Shown: piece by piece, positions 11,807-23,539 of the stretch
How the letters are laid out: every line of letters begins with the position of its first letter
Position numbering within the stretch: position 1 is the first letter of the stretch
DNA from: Dactylis glomerata
Lineage: Eukaryota > Streptophyta > Magnoliopsida > Poales > Poaceae
NCBI GenBank assembly: GCA_007115705.1
Contig: QXEO01000247.1
Coordinates: 10,048,253-10,112,252, forward strand
Direction of reading: 5' to 3'
DNA length: 64,000 nt
Notes under the pieces: model-generated
What the model was told of the DNA's origin: nothing
The model's input: only the letters and a program-made list of their open reading frames with translations
The model's database searches: none
Translations under genes and position numbers: made by a program

Positions 11807-13438
11807 TGATACGTCACAAACGTATCTATAATTTTTTATGCTCCATGCTTGTTCTTACACCATTTTCTTAGTGTTTTGTTACACTTCGTGGCGTTTTTAT
11901 GCATTTTCCGCGACTACCTGTTAACAAGATGCCACAGTGCCAGTTCCCTATTTTCTGCTTTTTTGTGTTTCAGAAAAGTTACACAGGAAATATTCTCAAA
12001 ATTGGACGAAACAAAAGCCGAACGTCCCAATATTTAACGAAGCTTCCAGAAGTCCGAAGAGGAGATGGAGGGGGGCCACAGGGCGGCCACAACAATGGGC
12101 GGTGTGGCCTGCCCCTGGCCCACGCCCCCTGGTGGTGAGGCCCCCCTAGCCCACCTCTGGCGCCGCCCCTTCGCCTATAAAGACCCCCCAACAGGAAAAA
12201 CCTAAGGACCCGATCAATTTTCCAGAAACACATCGCGATCCGCCGCCGTCATCGACCCAAGATCGGGAGGGTCCAGAAGCTCTTCCCAGCACCCTGCCGG
12301 AGAGGGAAATCGCCACCGGAGGTCTTCTTCATCGCCATGCTTGCCTCCGGCACAATGAGTGAGTAGTCTACCTTGGACTATGGGTCCATACCAGTAGCTA
12401 GATGGTTGTCTTCTCCACCATGTGCTTCATGTTTAGATCTCGTGAGCTGCCTTACATGATCGAGATCATCTTTGTGTAATTCTACATGTTGTGTTTGTTG
12501 GGATCCGATGAATATTGGTGTTATGTTAAGTTGATGTGCTGAATATTATCTTATGTTATCTCTATGTTATTTATGATCTTGCATGCTCTCCGTTGTTAGT
12601 AGCTATCTTGGCCAAGTAGATACTAGTGACTCCAAGAGGGGGTATTTATGCTCGATAGTTGGGTTCATGCCTCTATTTAATCTGGGGGAGTGACAGAAAC
12701 CTCTAAGGTTGTAGATGTTCTGTTGCCACTAGGGAGAAAACAACATTCTTGTGTCCAAGGACATTCGTTTTGTTTACATTACACACTTTGCTTAATGCAG
12801 TTATCTGTTGTTCGCAACTTAATACTCGAGGGGTGTTCGGACGATATCCCCACGAGTGGATTATTAGTCATAGATGCAGTTGGATGGCGGTCTATGTATT
12901 TTTTTGTAATGCCCAGAGTAAATCTCATAGTGATCCTTGTGACATATGCACGTTATCTTTATTCTATCAATTGCCCAACTGTAATTTGTTTACCCAGCAT
13001 TTTGTTATTTATCTTATGGAGAGACACCACTAGTGAAGTGTGGACCCCGGTCCAATTTCCTTTACATTGTCATACCGTTTTACTATTACTCGCACTATTT
13101 ACTTTCTCGCATAGTACTACTGTTTTCCACTTGATACACTCATACCTTTGTTTACAGCAAACCGGTGAGATTGAAAACCTCATCGTAAGTTGGGAGCAAA
13201 GTACTTGGTTGTGTTGTGTGCAGGTTCCACATTGCTACTAGTTGAAGACGCACCAACAAGAATCGTAAACGGCGCCCTTGCTGGAGCTGTCACGAAGCTA
13301 GCAAGCATCACCTTCTCAAGTTTGGCTTTTTCCTACTGGTTCGATAAACCTTGGTTTCTTACTGAGGGAAAACTTGCTACTGTGCTCATCATACCTTCCT
13401 CTTGGGGTTCCCAACTGGGTGGTTATCTGCCCGCATCA
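11807..13438 (+). repeat. 5' LTR of C
   Basis: Begins TGATACGTCACAAACGTATC and ends CTGCCCGCATCA. A TATAAAGACCCC box at about 12176-12187 is the probable promoter. It lies 26 bases from the oppositely oriented LTR of B. Confidence 0.9.
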
Positions 13439-13449
13439 AGCTAATTTTC

Positions 13450-13466
13450 TGGCGTCGTTGCCTGGG
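13450..13466 (+). other. primer-binding site of C (degenerate tRNA-Asp type)
   Basis: TGGCGTCGTTGCCTGGG differs at two positions from the intact site in B. It starts 11 bases after the LTR end, the same spacing as in B. Confidence 0.8.
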
Positions 13467-13627
13467 AAAAAGAAGACTTCTGCAAGGGGAGTTTCGCACG
13501 CACATCCTTTACTTTATTTTTATTTTGCTTTACTTTATTTTTGCTTGCATCGTTTTATCAAAAATACAAAAAAAATTAGTTTCCTATTAGTTGTTATTTT
13601 TACTTGTTTGCTTTTAGCTTTGCTAGA

Positions 13628-15252
13628 ATGGGTACTTATCAGAACACCAAGTTGTGTGACTTTACTAGCACTAATAATAGTGATTTTATCTGCACTCCTA
13701 TTGCGCCACCTGCTCCTGCTGCAAATTTTTATGAGATTAAACCTGCTTTATTGAACCTTGTTATGAAAGAGCAATTTTCTGGTGCTAGTACTGATGATGC
13801 TGCAGCTCATCTCAATAATTTTGTTGAGCTATGTGAGATACAGAAATATAAGGATGTAGAAGGTGATATTATTAAGCTTAAGTTGTTTCCTTTTTCTTTG
13901 AGAGGAAAAGCTAAGGATTGGTTGCTATCTTTGCCTAGAAATAGTATTGATTCTTGGGCTAAGTGTAAGGATGCTTTTATTGGAAAATACTATCCTCCTG
14001 CTAAGATAATAGCTTTGTGTAGTGATATCATGAAGTTTAGACAGTTTGATAATGAACATGTTGCTCAAGCTTGGGAAAGAATGAAATCTATGATAAAGAA
14101 TTGCCCTACTCATGGACTGACTACTTGGATGATTCTCCAAACTTTTTATGCAGGACTGAATTTTTCTTCAAGAAACCTATTGGATTCAGCTGCTGGAGGC
14201 ACTTTTATGTCCCTTACCTTGGGCGCCGCAACTAAGCTTCTTGACAACATGATGGTAAATTATTCTGAGTGGCACACCGAGAGAGCTCCAAAAGGTAAGA
14301 AGATAAATTCTGTTGAGGAAACCTCTTCCTTGAGTGATAAGATTGATGCTATTATGCTTATGCTTTCTAATGATAGAGCTCATGTAGATCCTAATAATGT
14401 TCCTTTGGCCTCTTTGGTTGCTCAAGAAGAGCATGTTGATGTAAACTTCATTAGAAATAATAATTTCAACAATAATGCTTATAGGAACAATTTTGCTAGT
14501 AACAATTATAGGCTGTATCCTTCTACTAATGGTAATGGTTATGGTAACTCTTATGGTAATTCCTCCAACAACACTAGGGCCGCGCCCTCTGAGCTTGAGG
14601 TAATGCTCAAGGATTTCATCGGTAAGCAAACTGCTTTTAATAAGTCTGCTGAGGAAAAGTTAGGCAAAATTGATATTCTTGCTTCTAAAGTTGATAGCCT
14701 TGCTCTTGATGTTGAACTTATGAAATTAAAAGTCTTGCCTAATGAGGTAAAGTAGAACAATACTTTTGCCACTGCTAATGCTATCCAAGTTAGAATTGAT
14801 GAAAATGTTAGGATGTTAGCAGAATTGCATGCTAGGTGGGAAAGAGAAGATGAGATGGCTAGAAAGATGAAGGTATGTACCATTACTACCTCTAATGATG
14901 TTGTTCCAAATGCTAGCAATCCTCTTACTTTGATTGGTGTAGAGAAAACTCCTACTCCTTGTGTTAAAAAGCCCAAAACTGCAAAAACTTTTTCTCAAAA
15001 GAGTGCTGAAATTTTTCAGAGTGTAGGAGATGATAGCTCTATTTATTTTAATGATTTTGATATTGATGGCTGCAATATATCTGAAGTTATTTTGTTCTTG
15101 CAAAAGCTTGCTTTGAGTCCCAATGCTAGTCCTATAAATGTTGCTTTTACTAAGCATATTACCAATGCTCTCATGAAAATTAGGGATGAAAAGTTGAAGC
15201 AAAAAAGCTTCTATTCCCAAGAAGTTAGAAGATGGTTGGGAACCCATCATTG
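13628..15252 (+). pseudogene. gag of element C (Athila-type), with an internal stop
   Basis: The frame from ATG 13628 gives an Athila-type gag: a long retrotransposon capsid domain with blocks VMKEQFSGASTDDAAAHLNN, FPFSLRGKAKDWLLSLP and WERMKSMIKNCP, then an Asn/Gly/Tyr-rich linker (about 14450-14570). A TAG at 14753-14755 interrupts the frame. The same frame resumes at once with NNTFATANAIQVRIDENVR and runs to 15253. Near 15225 the frame slips: the next codons fit the protease only in another frame. One nonsense change and one small indel therefore disable an otherwise well-kept gag-protease. The zinc knuckle usual in other gag proteins is not seen. Confidence 0.82.
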
Positions 15253-15254
15253 AT

Positions 15255-15692
15255 ATGCATGTTAATGGTTTTGATTGCCATGCTTTATGTGATCTAGGTG
15301 CTAGTATTTCTATTATGCCTAGAAAGATTTATGACATGCTTGATTTACCACCGCTTGAAAAGTGTTATTATGATGTTCCTATTGCTGATGTTGCTAAGAA
15401 GAAACCTTTGGGAAGGATTAATAATGTTCTTATTATGGTTAACAATAACCTTGTTCCCGTTGATTTTCTTGTTATGGATGTTGAATGCAATGCTTCATGT
15501 CCTATTATTTTGGGAAGACCTTTTCTTCGAACTGTAGGTGCCATCATTGATATGAGGGAAGGCACCATCAAATATCAATTCCCACTCAAGAAAGGTATGG
15601 AACACATCCCTAGAAAGAGAAAGAAATTACTTTTTGACTCTATTCTTAGAGCAAATTATGAACTTGATGCTTCATCGCTTGATATTACTTGA
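15255..15692 (+). pseudogene. aspartic protease domain of C, separated from gag by a frameshift
   Basis: Retropepsin-like core: C-D-L-G-A-S-I-S-I-M-P at residues 11-21 carries the catalytic Asp with Leu in place of the usual Thr (DLGAS rather than DTGAS, as common in Athila). The second block CPIILGRPFLRTVGAIID is the ILG motif after the flap. Upstream codons in this frame (EPIID) join naturally to gag sequence, showing that it was once one polyprotein. The frame stops at 15692 and no reverse transcriptase, RNase H or integrase follows, so the element lost or never had pol. Confidence 0.8.
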
Positions 15693-18603
15693 TTTGCACT
15701 TTCTGCGCCTAGCTCAAAGGCGTTAAAGAAAAGCACTCTTGGGAGATAACCCATTGTTTTACTTTTAGTTCTTTTTCTTTTATTTGAGTCTTGGAAGTCA
15801 TTACTACTGTAATAACCGCTCCTTTTTATTTTGTTGTTGTGCCAAGAGAAACCTCTAATTTGAGTGAGGTAAGATTTGGGGATGTTGCTGTCCTGAAACA
15901 GATTTTGGTGCTGCACCGTAAAAATTCATGAAAATACTCAGAATATCTTTTTGACCTGCGATTTCTTGTACATATGCCCCAGGTTATATCCAAACTTTCA
16001 TTAGTTTTACACTTTTTGATTTGAGCAACAGAAAACGCTCAAAAAATCGACCTTTGTCAGCTGTTCTGTTTTGACAGATTTCTGCCACTATTTCTGTTTG
16101 CCTCTCTATTGCTTTCTTTTTGAGTTCTTTTGATCACGGAACTTTTGGGAAAGTTGCTACAGTAGTATATGCTTTATATGTGGTGGTTTTGAGTTGAAAT
16201 CTGAACCAAAAAGGGTTGATTCATTATTATGCTTACACTAATGTTGCTAATAGAATTGTGTTGAGTTTTGTATGAAGGAAGTTTTCAAGTGTAGGGATTG
16301 GAGAATGATGAGATGAGTTGAAGAATGGACAAAAGCTCAAGCTTGGGGATGCCCACGCACACCAAGAAATATTCAAGAGTTACAAGCGTCAAAGCTTGGG
16401 GATGCCCCCGAGGCACCCCTTCTTCATCGGCAAAAATCAGGTCACTTTTCAATACACTATATTTTTATTGCTTCATGCACTATGCGTTTTTCTTGGAGCA
16501 TCTTTACTTTAGTTTTCATTTTTGTTTAGTTTTGTTTGCTGCAATAAATGGTTGGACCCCAACAAATTTCTTTTGGAGAAGTTGCCTTGCTTTTCATTTG
16601 CCAAGAACACTCAATTTTTCACTCTTATCGTTCAACGAGTGTTCTCTTTTTCTAGAACTGCGTTTAGCTTTCGTTTTTCACCTTGATTTTTGTTCAGATC
16701 TTGTTATATCTTTATATCAAGGTGTATTTTGACCTCTGGTCCATGTTTGTTTTCATCAAAAGAGTTATTTCAAAAAGGTTCGAATGGTGTTGTAAAAGAG
16801 AAAAAAATTCATGCAAAAAAGTGGTACAAAAAGGAGCTTGTTTAGACTGCGGCTTAGACTTTTGCATGTCGTGCTTGATATCATTTTGATAGTATGCTTA
16901 GTGGTTTTTCTGTAGCATGACTTGTCTCAAATGACTGAGATTGCTTAATGAGCCTTTGAAAAGTCATGCATTGTTTTTATTATTTGGAAGCATTAATTTG
17001 GTTTTCTCCTTGATGCTTTATTTGGGTTGACTTGGCGCATGCTCACAACATGTTTGACTCATACAAAGTCGCCATAAGCCTCTATGATCATTTAGTTTTT
17101 GACTTTTGATGCCATCTTATGCTTCTCTTAATGATGTTTTGTCGCTATGCATGATTATGGCCGTTATTGCTCTCTTAGTTGGTCGCTCCCAGTATTTTGC
17201 TAGCCCTCATTTTGTACTGATTATGAGCTCTACTCGTGCATCCAACTCCCAAAAACCAAGTTGTTCCAATATGTCCACCATACATACCTATTAGCAATTT
17301 GCTATTCCAAAGTACATTTGACTTGCTTTTATCTATCCTTCAAATTAAACTCTTTTTGGTGTTATGCGAAAATTGGTCAGTAAAGCTCTCACGAACCTGA
17401 TGGCACACTTTACTTTTCTCGTTCTAAAAAATTTGACATTATGGCTCTCTTATGTTGAGTTGTTATGCTTGCAAGTTGTAAGTTGGAAATTAGCCCAGCC
17501 ATGCCATCATGGGGCAAGCTTTCAACATTGCCCTTTTTATTTGAGTCGATATCGTGATCTTTTGTTTATGGATACTCGCGATGTGAAATAACTTGGGAAT
17601 CTTGCAGGATCATGGAGTTTGTATATGTGTTAGAGAAACGCCTGGGCCGCTAATCTAAGCCATGCATAATTCACGGTAGAAATTTACAGCATGCCCGTAG
17701 TGAACATTCGACGACGCATCTCAAAATAAAAAGTTATACCAATGGTAAATAAAAGAGATGCCGAGGTGTTCATTGTCTGTTTGTCCTGTCATTTTGATGT
17801 GGGCTTGTTCCATGTCATCGGGCACGGAGGTAACCCGTTGGCGGTTCTCGATGATACATGTATACTTACAATGACAAGAGCTTGCTTGGGACTCTAAGTC
17901 GAGTAGCATGAGGTTTGGGTATTCGTACTTCACGGGACACGAGGTTTTCAACTTATGATTTGTCAAGCATATGCTTCATAATTGTACTCGCATTAACTTT
18001 AACCATTCATGATGCCTATGATGGGGTAATGAGAGCTCAAAGCTAGTAAGTACCATAATTTTTGAAGGTTGATAAAACTTGCAATCACTGCTTCCCTCTA
18101 CGAAGGGCCTTTCTTTTACTTTTATGTTGAGTCACCACCTTCTATCTTTATGCACCGTCTAAGAGAGCATAGTTGTCATTCTGAGTTTAATGTGCATAGT
18201 CCCAAAGTTTATCATTGATTGACTCATGATTTTTGTTTCACTTGTTCTTAAATTACTTGTATCTAGTCGCCCTCTTAAACTTGAAGGTGTCCTATGCATT
18301 TATGTTTTGCTATTCCATGAAGGACAAGCTGAAAACCATTTGCTATGTTTTTCCATATGATTTGAACACATGATTGACTTTCATTGTTTCATTTTCATGA
18401 TCTTTCGTTTGTGTTCCTTTTTCATATTATAACATGGTTGCTAAGTTTCTTCTATCAAGATTATATCTTTCATGCCCATGTTTTAAGTTCTTTTGATCCC
18501 AGCACTCAATGCTTTACATAGATGATCAAGATTGTGTTGGTGCATGTCACCTCAAAAATTATTCTTTTGTTATCACTTACCTACTCGAGGATGAGCAGGA
18601 GTT
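15693..18603 (+). other. non-coding 3' interior of C
   Basis: Homologous in reverse orientation to 6464-9380 of B. It has short T-rich frames only, and two copies of a GCTTGGGGATGCCC motif at 16340-16410 that resemble the polypurine tract. Confidence 0.8.
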
Positions 18604-18617
18604 AAGCTTGGGGATGC
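18604..18617 (+). other. polypurine tract of C
   Basis: AAGCTTGGGGATGC sits directly before the 3' LTR start TGATACGTCTC. Confidence 0.8.
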
Positions 18618-20251
18618 TGATACGTCTCAAACGTATCTATAATTTTTGATGCTCCATGCTTGTTCTTACACCATTTGCTTAGTGTTTTGTTACAATTTGT
18701 GGTATTTTTATACATTTTCCAGGACTAACCTATTAACAAGATGCCACAGTGCCAGTTCCCTGTTTTCTGCTGTTTTTGTGTTTCAGAAAAGTTACACAGG
18801 AAATATTCTTAGAATTGGACGAAACAAAAGCCGAACGTCCCAATATTTAACGAAGCTTCCAGAAGTCCAAAGAGGAGATGGAGGGGGGCCACAGGGTGGC
18901 CACACCATAGGGCAGCACGGCCTGCCCCTGGCCTGCGCCCCCTGGTGGTGAGGCCCCTTTGGCCCACATCTGGCGCCGCCCCTTTGCCTATAAAGACCCC
19001 CCGACGGGAAAAACCTAAGGACCCGATTAATTTTCCAGAAACACATCGCGATCCGCCGCCATCGTCGACCCAAGATCGGGAGGGTCCAGAAGCTCTTCCT
19101 GGCACCCTGCCGGAGAGGGAAATCGTCACTGGTGGTCTTCTTCATCGCCATGCTTGCCTCCGGCGTGATGAGTGAGTAGTCTACCTTGGACTATGGGTCC
19201 ATAGCAGTAGCTAGATGGTTGTCTTCTCTACCATGTGCTTCATGTTTAGATCTCGTGAGCTGCCTTACATGATCGAGATCATCTTTGTGTAATTATACAT
19301 GTTGTGTTTGTTGGGATCTGGTGAATATTGGTGTTATGTTAAGTTGATGTGCTGAATATTATCTTATGTTATCTCTATGTTGTTTATGATCTTGCATGCT
19401 CTCCGTTGTTAGTAGCTATGTTGGCCAAGTAGATACTAGTGACTCCAAGAGGGTGTATTTATGCTCGATAGTTGGGTTCATGCCTCTATTTAATCTAGGG
19501 GAGTGACAGAAACCTCTAAGGTTGTAGATTTGTTGTTGCCACTAGGGAGAAAACGACATTCTTGTGTCCAAGGACATTCGTTTTGTTTACATTACACACT
19601 TTGCTTAATGCAGTTATCTATTGTTCGCAACTTAATACTCGAGGGGTGTTCGGACGATATCCCCGCAAGTGGATTATTAGTCATAGATGCAGTTGGATGG
19701 CGGTCTATGTATTTTGTTGTAATGCCCTGAGTAAATCTCATAGTGATCCTCGTGACATATGCACGTTATCTTTATTCTATCAATTGCCCAATTGTAATTT
19801 GTTTACCCAGCATGTTGTTATTTATATTATGGAGAGACACCACTAGTGAAGTGTGGACCCCGGTCCAATTTCCTTTACATTGTTATACCATTTTACTATT
19901 ACTCACACTGTTTATTTTCTCACATACTACTACTGTTTTCCACTCGATACACTCATACCTTTGTTTACAGCAAACCGGTGAGATTGACAACCTCATCGTA
20001 AGTTGGGAGCAAAGTACTTGGTTGTGTTGCGTGCAGGTTCCATGTTGCTACTAGTTGAAGACGCACCAAAAAGAATCGTAAATGACGCCCTTGCTGGAGC
20101 TGTCACGAAGCTAGCAAGCATCACCTTCTCAAGTTTGGCTTTTTCCTACTGGTTCGATAAACCTTGGTTTCTTACTGAGGGAAAACTTGCTACTGTGCAC
20201 ATCATACCTTCCTCTTGGGGTTCCCAACTGGGTGGTTATCTGCCCGCATCA
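18618..20251 (+). repeat. 3' LTR of C
   Basis: 1,634 bp, begins TGATACGTCTCAAACG and ends CCGCATCA. It is followed by GTCAT, then the last two bases (CA) of LTR A, then GCTAT. Confidence 0.9.
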
Positions 20252-22208
20252 GTCATCAGCTATCACAAAGTAAATTGCATAAGTAAAGGAGCTCGGGTAT
20301 AGAAATAACCGAGGCACGCGGAGACAATGATGTATCCCGAAGTTCACACCCTTGCGGATGCTAATCTCCGTTGGAGCGGTGTGGAGGCACAAGGCTCCCC
20401 AAACGCCACGGAGGCTCACCGTAATCTCCTCGAGCCCTCCCACCAAGATGGAAGACCTGATCACTATGGGATACTTGAGGGTGGTCACCGAACCCGTACA
20501 AAGCTTGGGGCAATCTCCACAACCCAATTGGAGGCTCCCAAGGAATCACCACTGAGGCACCACAAAGCTTGGGAAGATCTCCACAACTTAATTGGAGGTC
20601 TCCAAGAAATCCCCACAGAGGCACCACAAAGCTTGGGAAGAACTCCACAACTTAATTGGAGGTCCCCAAGATCCACTAAGCCAGTAAGCCATCTAGGATT
20701 CCAAGAACCCAAGAGTAATAAGCTCAACAAATTTTCACTTCCACAAATCTCCGAGGAGAACTCAAACCGATGCAACTAATGCAATGGCAATAAATCACAA
20801 AGTGCACAAGTCCTTCCCTCCCAAATCCCACCAAAGCAACTAATGCTATGGGGGAGACGAGAGGAAGAACAAAGGAGGAGAACACCAAATTTCTCCAAGA
20901 TCTAGATCCAACAAATTCCCTCACAAAGAGAAAAGATTGATTGGTAGAATAGTAGATCTAGATCTCCTCTCTCTTTTCCCTCATGAATAAGCAAGAATCA
21001 TTGGAGAGATTGAGAGAAAGCAAGCTCCAAGAGGTCAACAATGGAGGGGAAAAACTTGCTTGAAAGCATGAGAACCATTGTGGAAGAAGGGCCCCTTAAA
21101 TAGGTCCCCCAAAATCCAACTGTTGCAGCTAAAACTCGCCCAGGAGTGGTACTACCACCCCTAGGGGCGGTACTACCGCTCATGGTACTACCGCGGTAGT
21201 GACCGGTACTACCGCTCAACTGAAAAACTGAAAACAGCACGATATAAAAACTGCAATAACTTTTCTGATGATCTTGGGCTCGTTGGAATCGCAACGACGA
21301 GCTCTACAACTTTATGCTGAGAAACATCATAGTACAACAACATAAGGTAAATCCAAATGAAGAAAGGTTTAACCTCTCTATAAAAGACAAACCGTTAAAA
21401 CCTTCAACACCAAAAACACAATAAGTTTTTCATTCAAAAACCGTTTTTGATGAGTTTAGGAGTGCCGTGAAGATAACCACAAGCTCTAAAACCTCACATA
21501 GAGAAAAGCCAAATAAGAACCAAGAAATATGATTCCAAGTATGCAAAGGTTTGAGCTCTCTCCGATCCATAAGATTAAGTTATTCACTCGAGATCCCCTC
21601 TTGATAGTATGGCTATCGATCCTATAACCCGGTCTCCCACACTATGAGACCGGTAAGAAAGAAACCCTATCAAGAACATAACTTTGCCTTGCACATTCCA
21701 CTTGAGCTAGATGATGACGGTCTTGACTTCCTCAAGTTGAAGCACCTTTTCTTGATCATGCTTGCTAGCACGTGCTTGATGAAGACATCTCCAAATACTC
21801 CCCCATACCGCAATATGGGAGAGCCTTGCTTAGCTCCGTCTTCATGAGTTCATTGTACTATCTTGACTTCGCTCTTCGCACATTGACTTGATCAACATTG
21901 TACTTCATCTTCTTTCTCCATAATGATGATTTCTTGAGAATGGACATGAGAGCTCACTCCATATTATTCCTCAAGACACACTCTATATAGGCTCAACTCT
22001 CTTATGATCATTCTTCGGATTACTCCTTGAATAACACCTTGGTCATGGAATAATCTTCTCTATTTTCATCGTCTTACAACCTTGAAACCAATATATGGCT
22101 CAAGCATTGTCTACGGATAAGTCATACAAATATAACTTAATGCCAACATTAGTCCATAGGGATTGTCATTAATTATCAAAACCACACATGGGGGCACATG
22201 CTCTTTCA

Positions 22209-22580
22209 GTGTGGGCCAGCAACATATTCACCGGCCATGTTTGCCTTGAAAAATAGTTTAGGCTAGTTGTGCAATTTACCTCTACTCTCTCCTCTGATCA
22301 ATTCACACTAGCTAATGTGTATGGCCGCTGCGACGCCATTGCTCGTGAAAATTTCAAAGGTTGACTTTTCCACTTGGACATTCAGATAGATGCGCATTGG
22401 CTCATCATGGCTGATTTTAACTTGTACCAATACGCTAAAAAATCAGAATCGAGAGGGAGATAATATTTTAGATATTGCCACTTTTAATGAAGTAATCATG
22501 TACTTAGGAACAATTGAGCTACCCATGAAATTTCGTGCATTCAAGTGGAGAACCATGGAAATAGACCCTCTCCTTGAGTA
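22209..22580 (+). pseudogene. LINE ORF2 endonuclease fragment (C-terminal part), first copy
   Basis: Decayed frames read V-W-A-S-N-M-F, FTLANVYGRCDAIARENF and a D-F-N-L-Y block, then TFNEVIMYLG and ending DPLLE. This is the L1-type endonuclease pattern T-N-V-Y-G followed by G-D-F-N. It continues the fragment at 2949-3133. A second copy lies at 41115-41486. Confidence 0.8.
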
Positions 22581-22720
22581 GACAGCCTCTGCGTCAAGCG
22601 ATGCACACAACATTTTTTATTAAGAAGTCTTAAATATTTATTTTATTACAATCACACATCCGCTAAGGTTGAGACATATATTGACCAACGGAAAAAAAAG
22701 AGGCATCATATAGCTATCCA
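22581..22720 (-). mobile_element. LINE 3' end, minus strand, first (cut) copy
   Basis: Matches 41487-41630 closely. On the minus strand it reads like a LINE 3' UTR tail (GTGTGCATCG then GCAGAGGCTG). The match to the second copy ends at 22720, a duplication breakpoint. Confidence 0.6.
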
Positions 22721-23168
22721 ATGTTGTTGGTGACAAAAATTGCTGGCTACAATAGGTGATAGCTACCCACTGCTTAAGAATTTGACACGTATGTAATGTC
22801 GTTTGTTACAATGGTATGCTTAGATAGGCCTGTCCCATTCTCTCTCTACGTCAACCCCTCTCTAATGTCAGACCAGCCTAGCCTTATAGTGATAAAAGAG
22901 AAAACTATGCTAGACCAGATTACAGATAAAGGAACAAGCTATGAGCATGTGCACATATTAAAAATTGTGATGCCAAAGAATCTTTCGATTCTAGCTAAAC
23001 AAATTATGGAGCTTAGTCTAGTACTAATCGTGTCCAAGGAAATAAAAACTTGTGAGGACCCGATGTTATTATTCTAGTCTTAATAAAGATGGCAGAAATG
23101 TTTTCAGAAAAAGCTGGTTGTTCTCTCCTCTATTTTGACCATATCTAGACTCGCCTCGTCTAGCAACC

Positions 23169-23502
23169 TGACAAGGGTATAGTTAATAGAGCCCGCTAGA
23201 TGAGTACCCCTGAGGCCCGATAAGCTAGGCCCAATTGTAATGATAGTCGAATACGAGTTCTTACCGTATGTCGACATTGTAATCTGTATCGGACCCTACC
23301 CGATCCTCGAGACCTGGCCACCTATATATAGGGGCCAGGAGGGGACGGTGTAGGGCAGATTGAAAGCAAGCCAGGTTAAACACCTAAGTTTACTTTCGAT
23401 ACACACTTATTTCGACTAACTTTACCTTCGAGTTCATCCGACGCCCTATCTCCCCGATCCTAAGTCCTTCATCTAGGACATTTGTCGAGTTAACCCTCGT
23501 CA
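23169..23502 (+). repeat. 5' LTR of E
   Basis: 334 bp, TGACAAGGG to CCTCGTCA. It contains a TATATATAGGGG box at about 23322-23333, the likely promoter of the plus-strand transcript. Confidence 0.92.
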
Positions 23503-23504
23503 AT

Positions 23505-23523
23505 TGGCGCCGACCGTGGGGAC
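23505..23523 (+). other. primer-binding site of E
   Basis: TGGCGCCGACCGTGGGGAC starts two bases after the LTR. The identical site is present in element G (61331-61349). The first seven bases fit a tRNA ending in GGCGCCA; I do not assign the tRNA. Confidence 0.85.
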
Positions 23524-23539
23524 CTTGGGCGTTGGAATC

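Larger units (their letters stand above)
11807..20251 (+). mobile_element. non-autonomous Athila-like Ty3/gypsy element C, 8,445 bp
   Basis: LTRs are 11807-13438 (1,632 bp) and 18618-20251 (1,634 bp), with target duplication GTCAT at 11802-11806 and 20252-20256. The PBS at 13450 is a mutated tRNA-Asp site. The interior has a gag-protease region (13628-15692) broken by one stop and one frameshift, then about 2.9 kb without pol domains, then the polypurine tract AAGCTTGGGGATGC at 18604-18617. LTR differences are clearly more frequent than in B (roughly 3-4% by eye), so C is the older insertion. Confidence 0.92.
3347..20258 (+). mobile_element. solo LTR A (1,500 bp in three pieces), host of B and C
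   Basis: Pieces are 3347-4823, 11786-11806 and 20257-20258. Together they begin TGATACGTCCATTTTGCATC and end ACTTGTGGGTCATCA, with TG and CA ends. A 5-bp target duplication GCTAT lies at 3342-3346 and 20259-20263, and the uninterrupted target is seen in the other D LTR at 39076. No PBS, polypurine tract or coding region belongs to A, so it is a solo LTR left by LTR-LTR recombination. The start resembles Triticeae Athila-lineage LTRs (Sabrina/Fatima/WHAM type); the exact family name is uncertain. Confidence 0.9.
3134..22208 (-). mobile_element. copia-type LTR (family D, left copy), a lone LTR split by insertion A
   Basis: Pieces 3134-3346 and 20264-22208 (about 2,158 bp together) match the LTR at 38865-41114. 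Read on the minus strand the ends are TGAAAGAG and GTCCTTTCA. LINE sequence flanks both sides and no PBS or internal region adjoins, so this is a lone LTR. A clean 5-bp target duplication is not visible (GTATA on the left, GTGTG on the right). Compared with the right copy it lacks roughly 75 bp near 21180 and shows many substitutions, so it is older than B, C, E and G. Confidence 0.85.

Noticed and set aside
20327..20779. 150-codon frame with repeated SLGRTPQLNW-like units (also at 39142-39756)
   Set aside because: Both copies are inside D LTRs, and the repeats reflect short direct repeats in the LTR leader, with no start context or domain.
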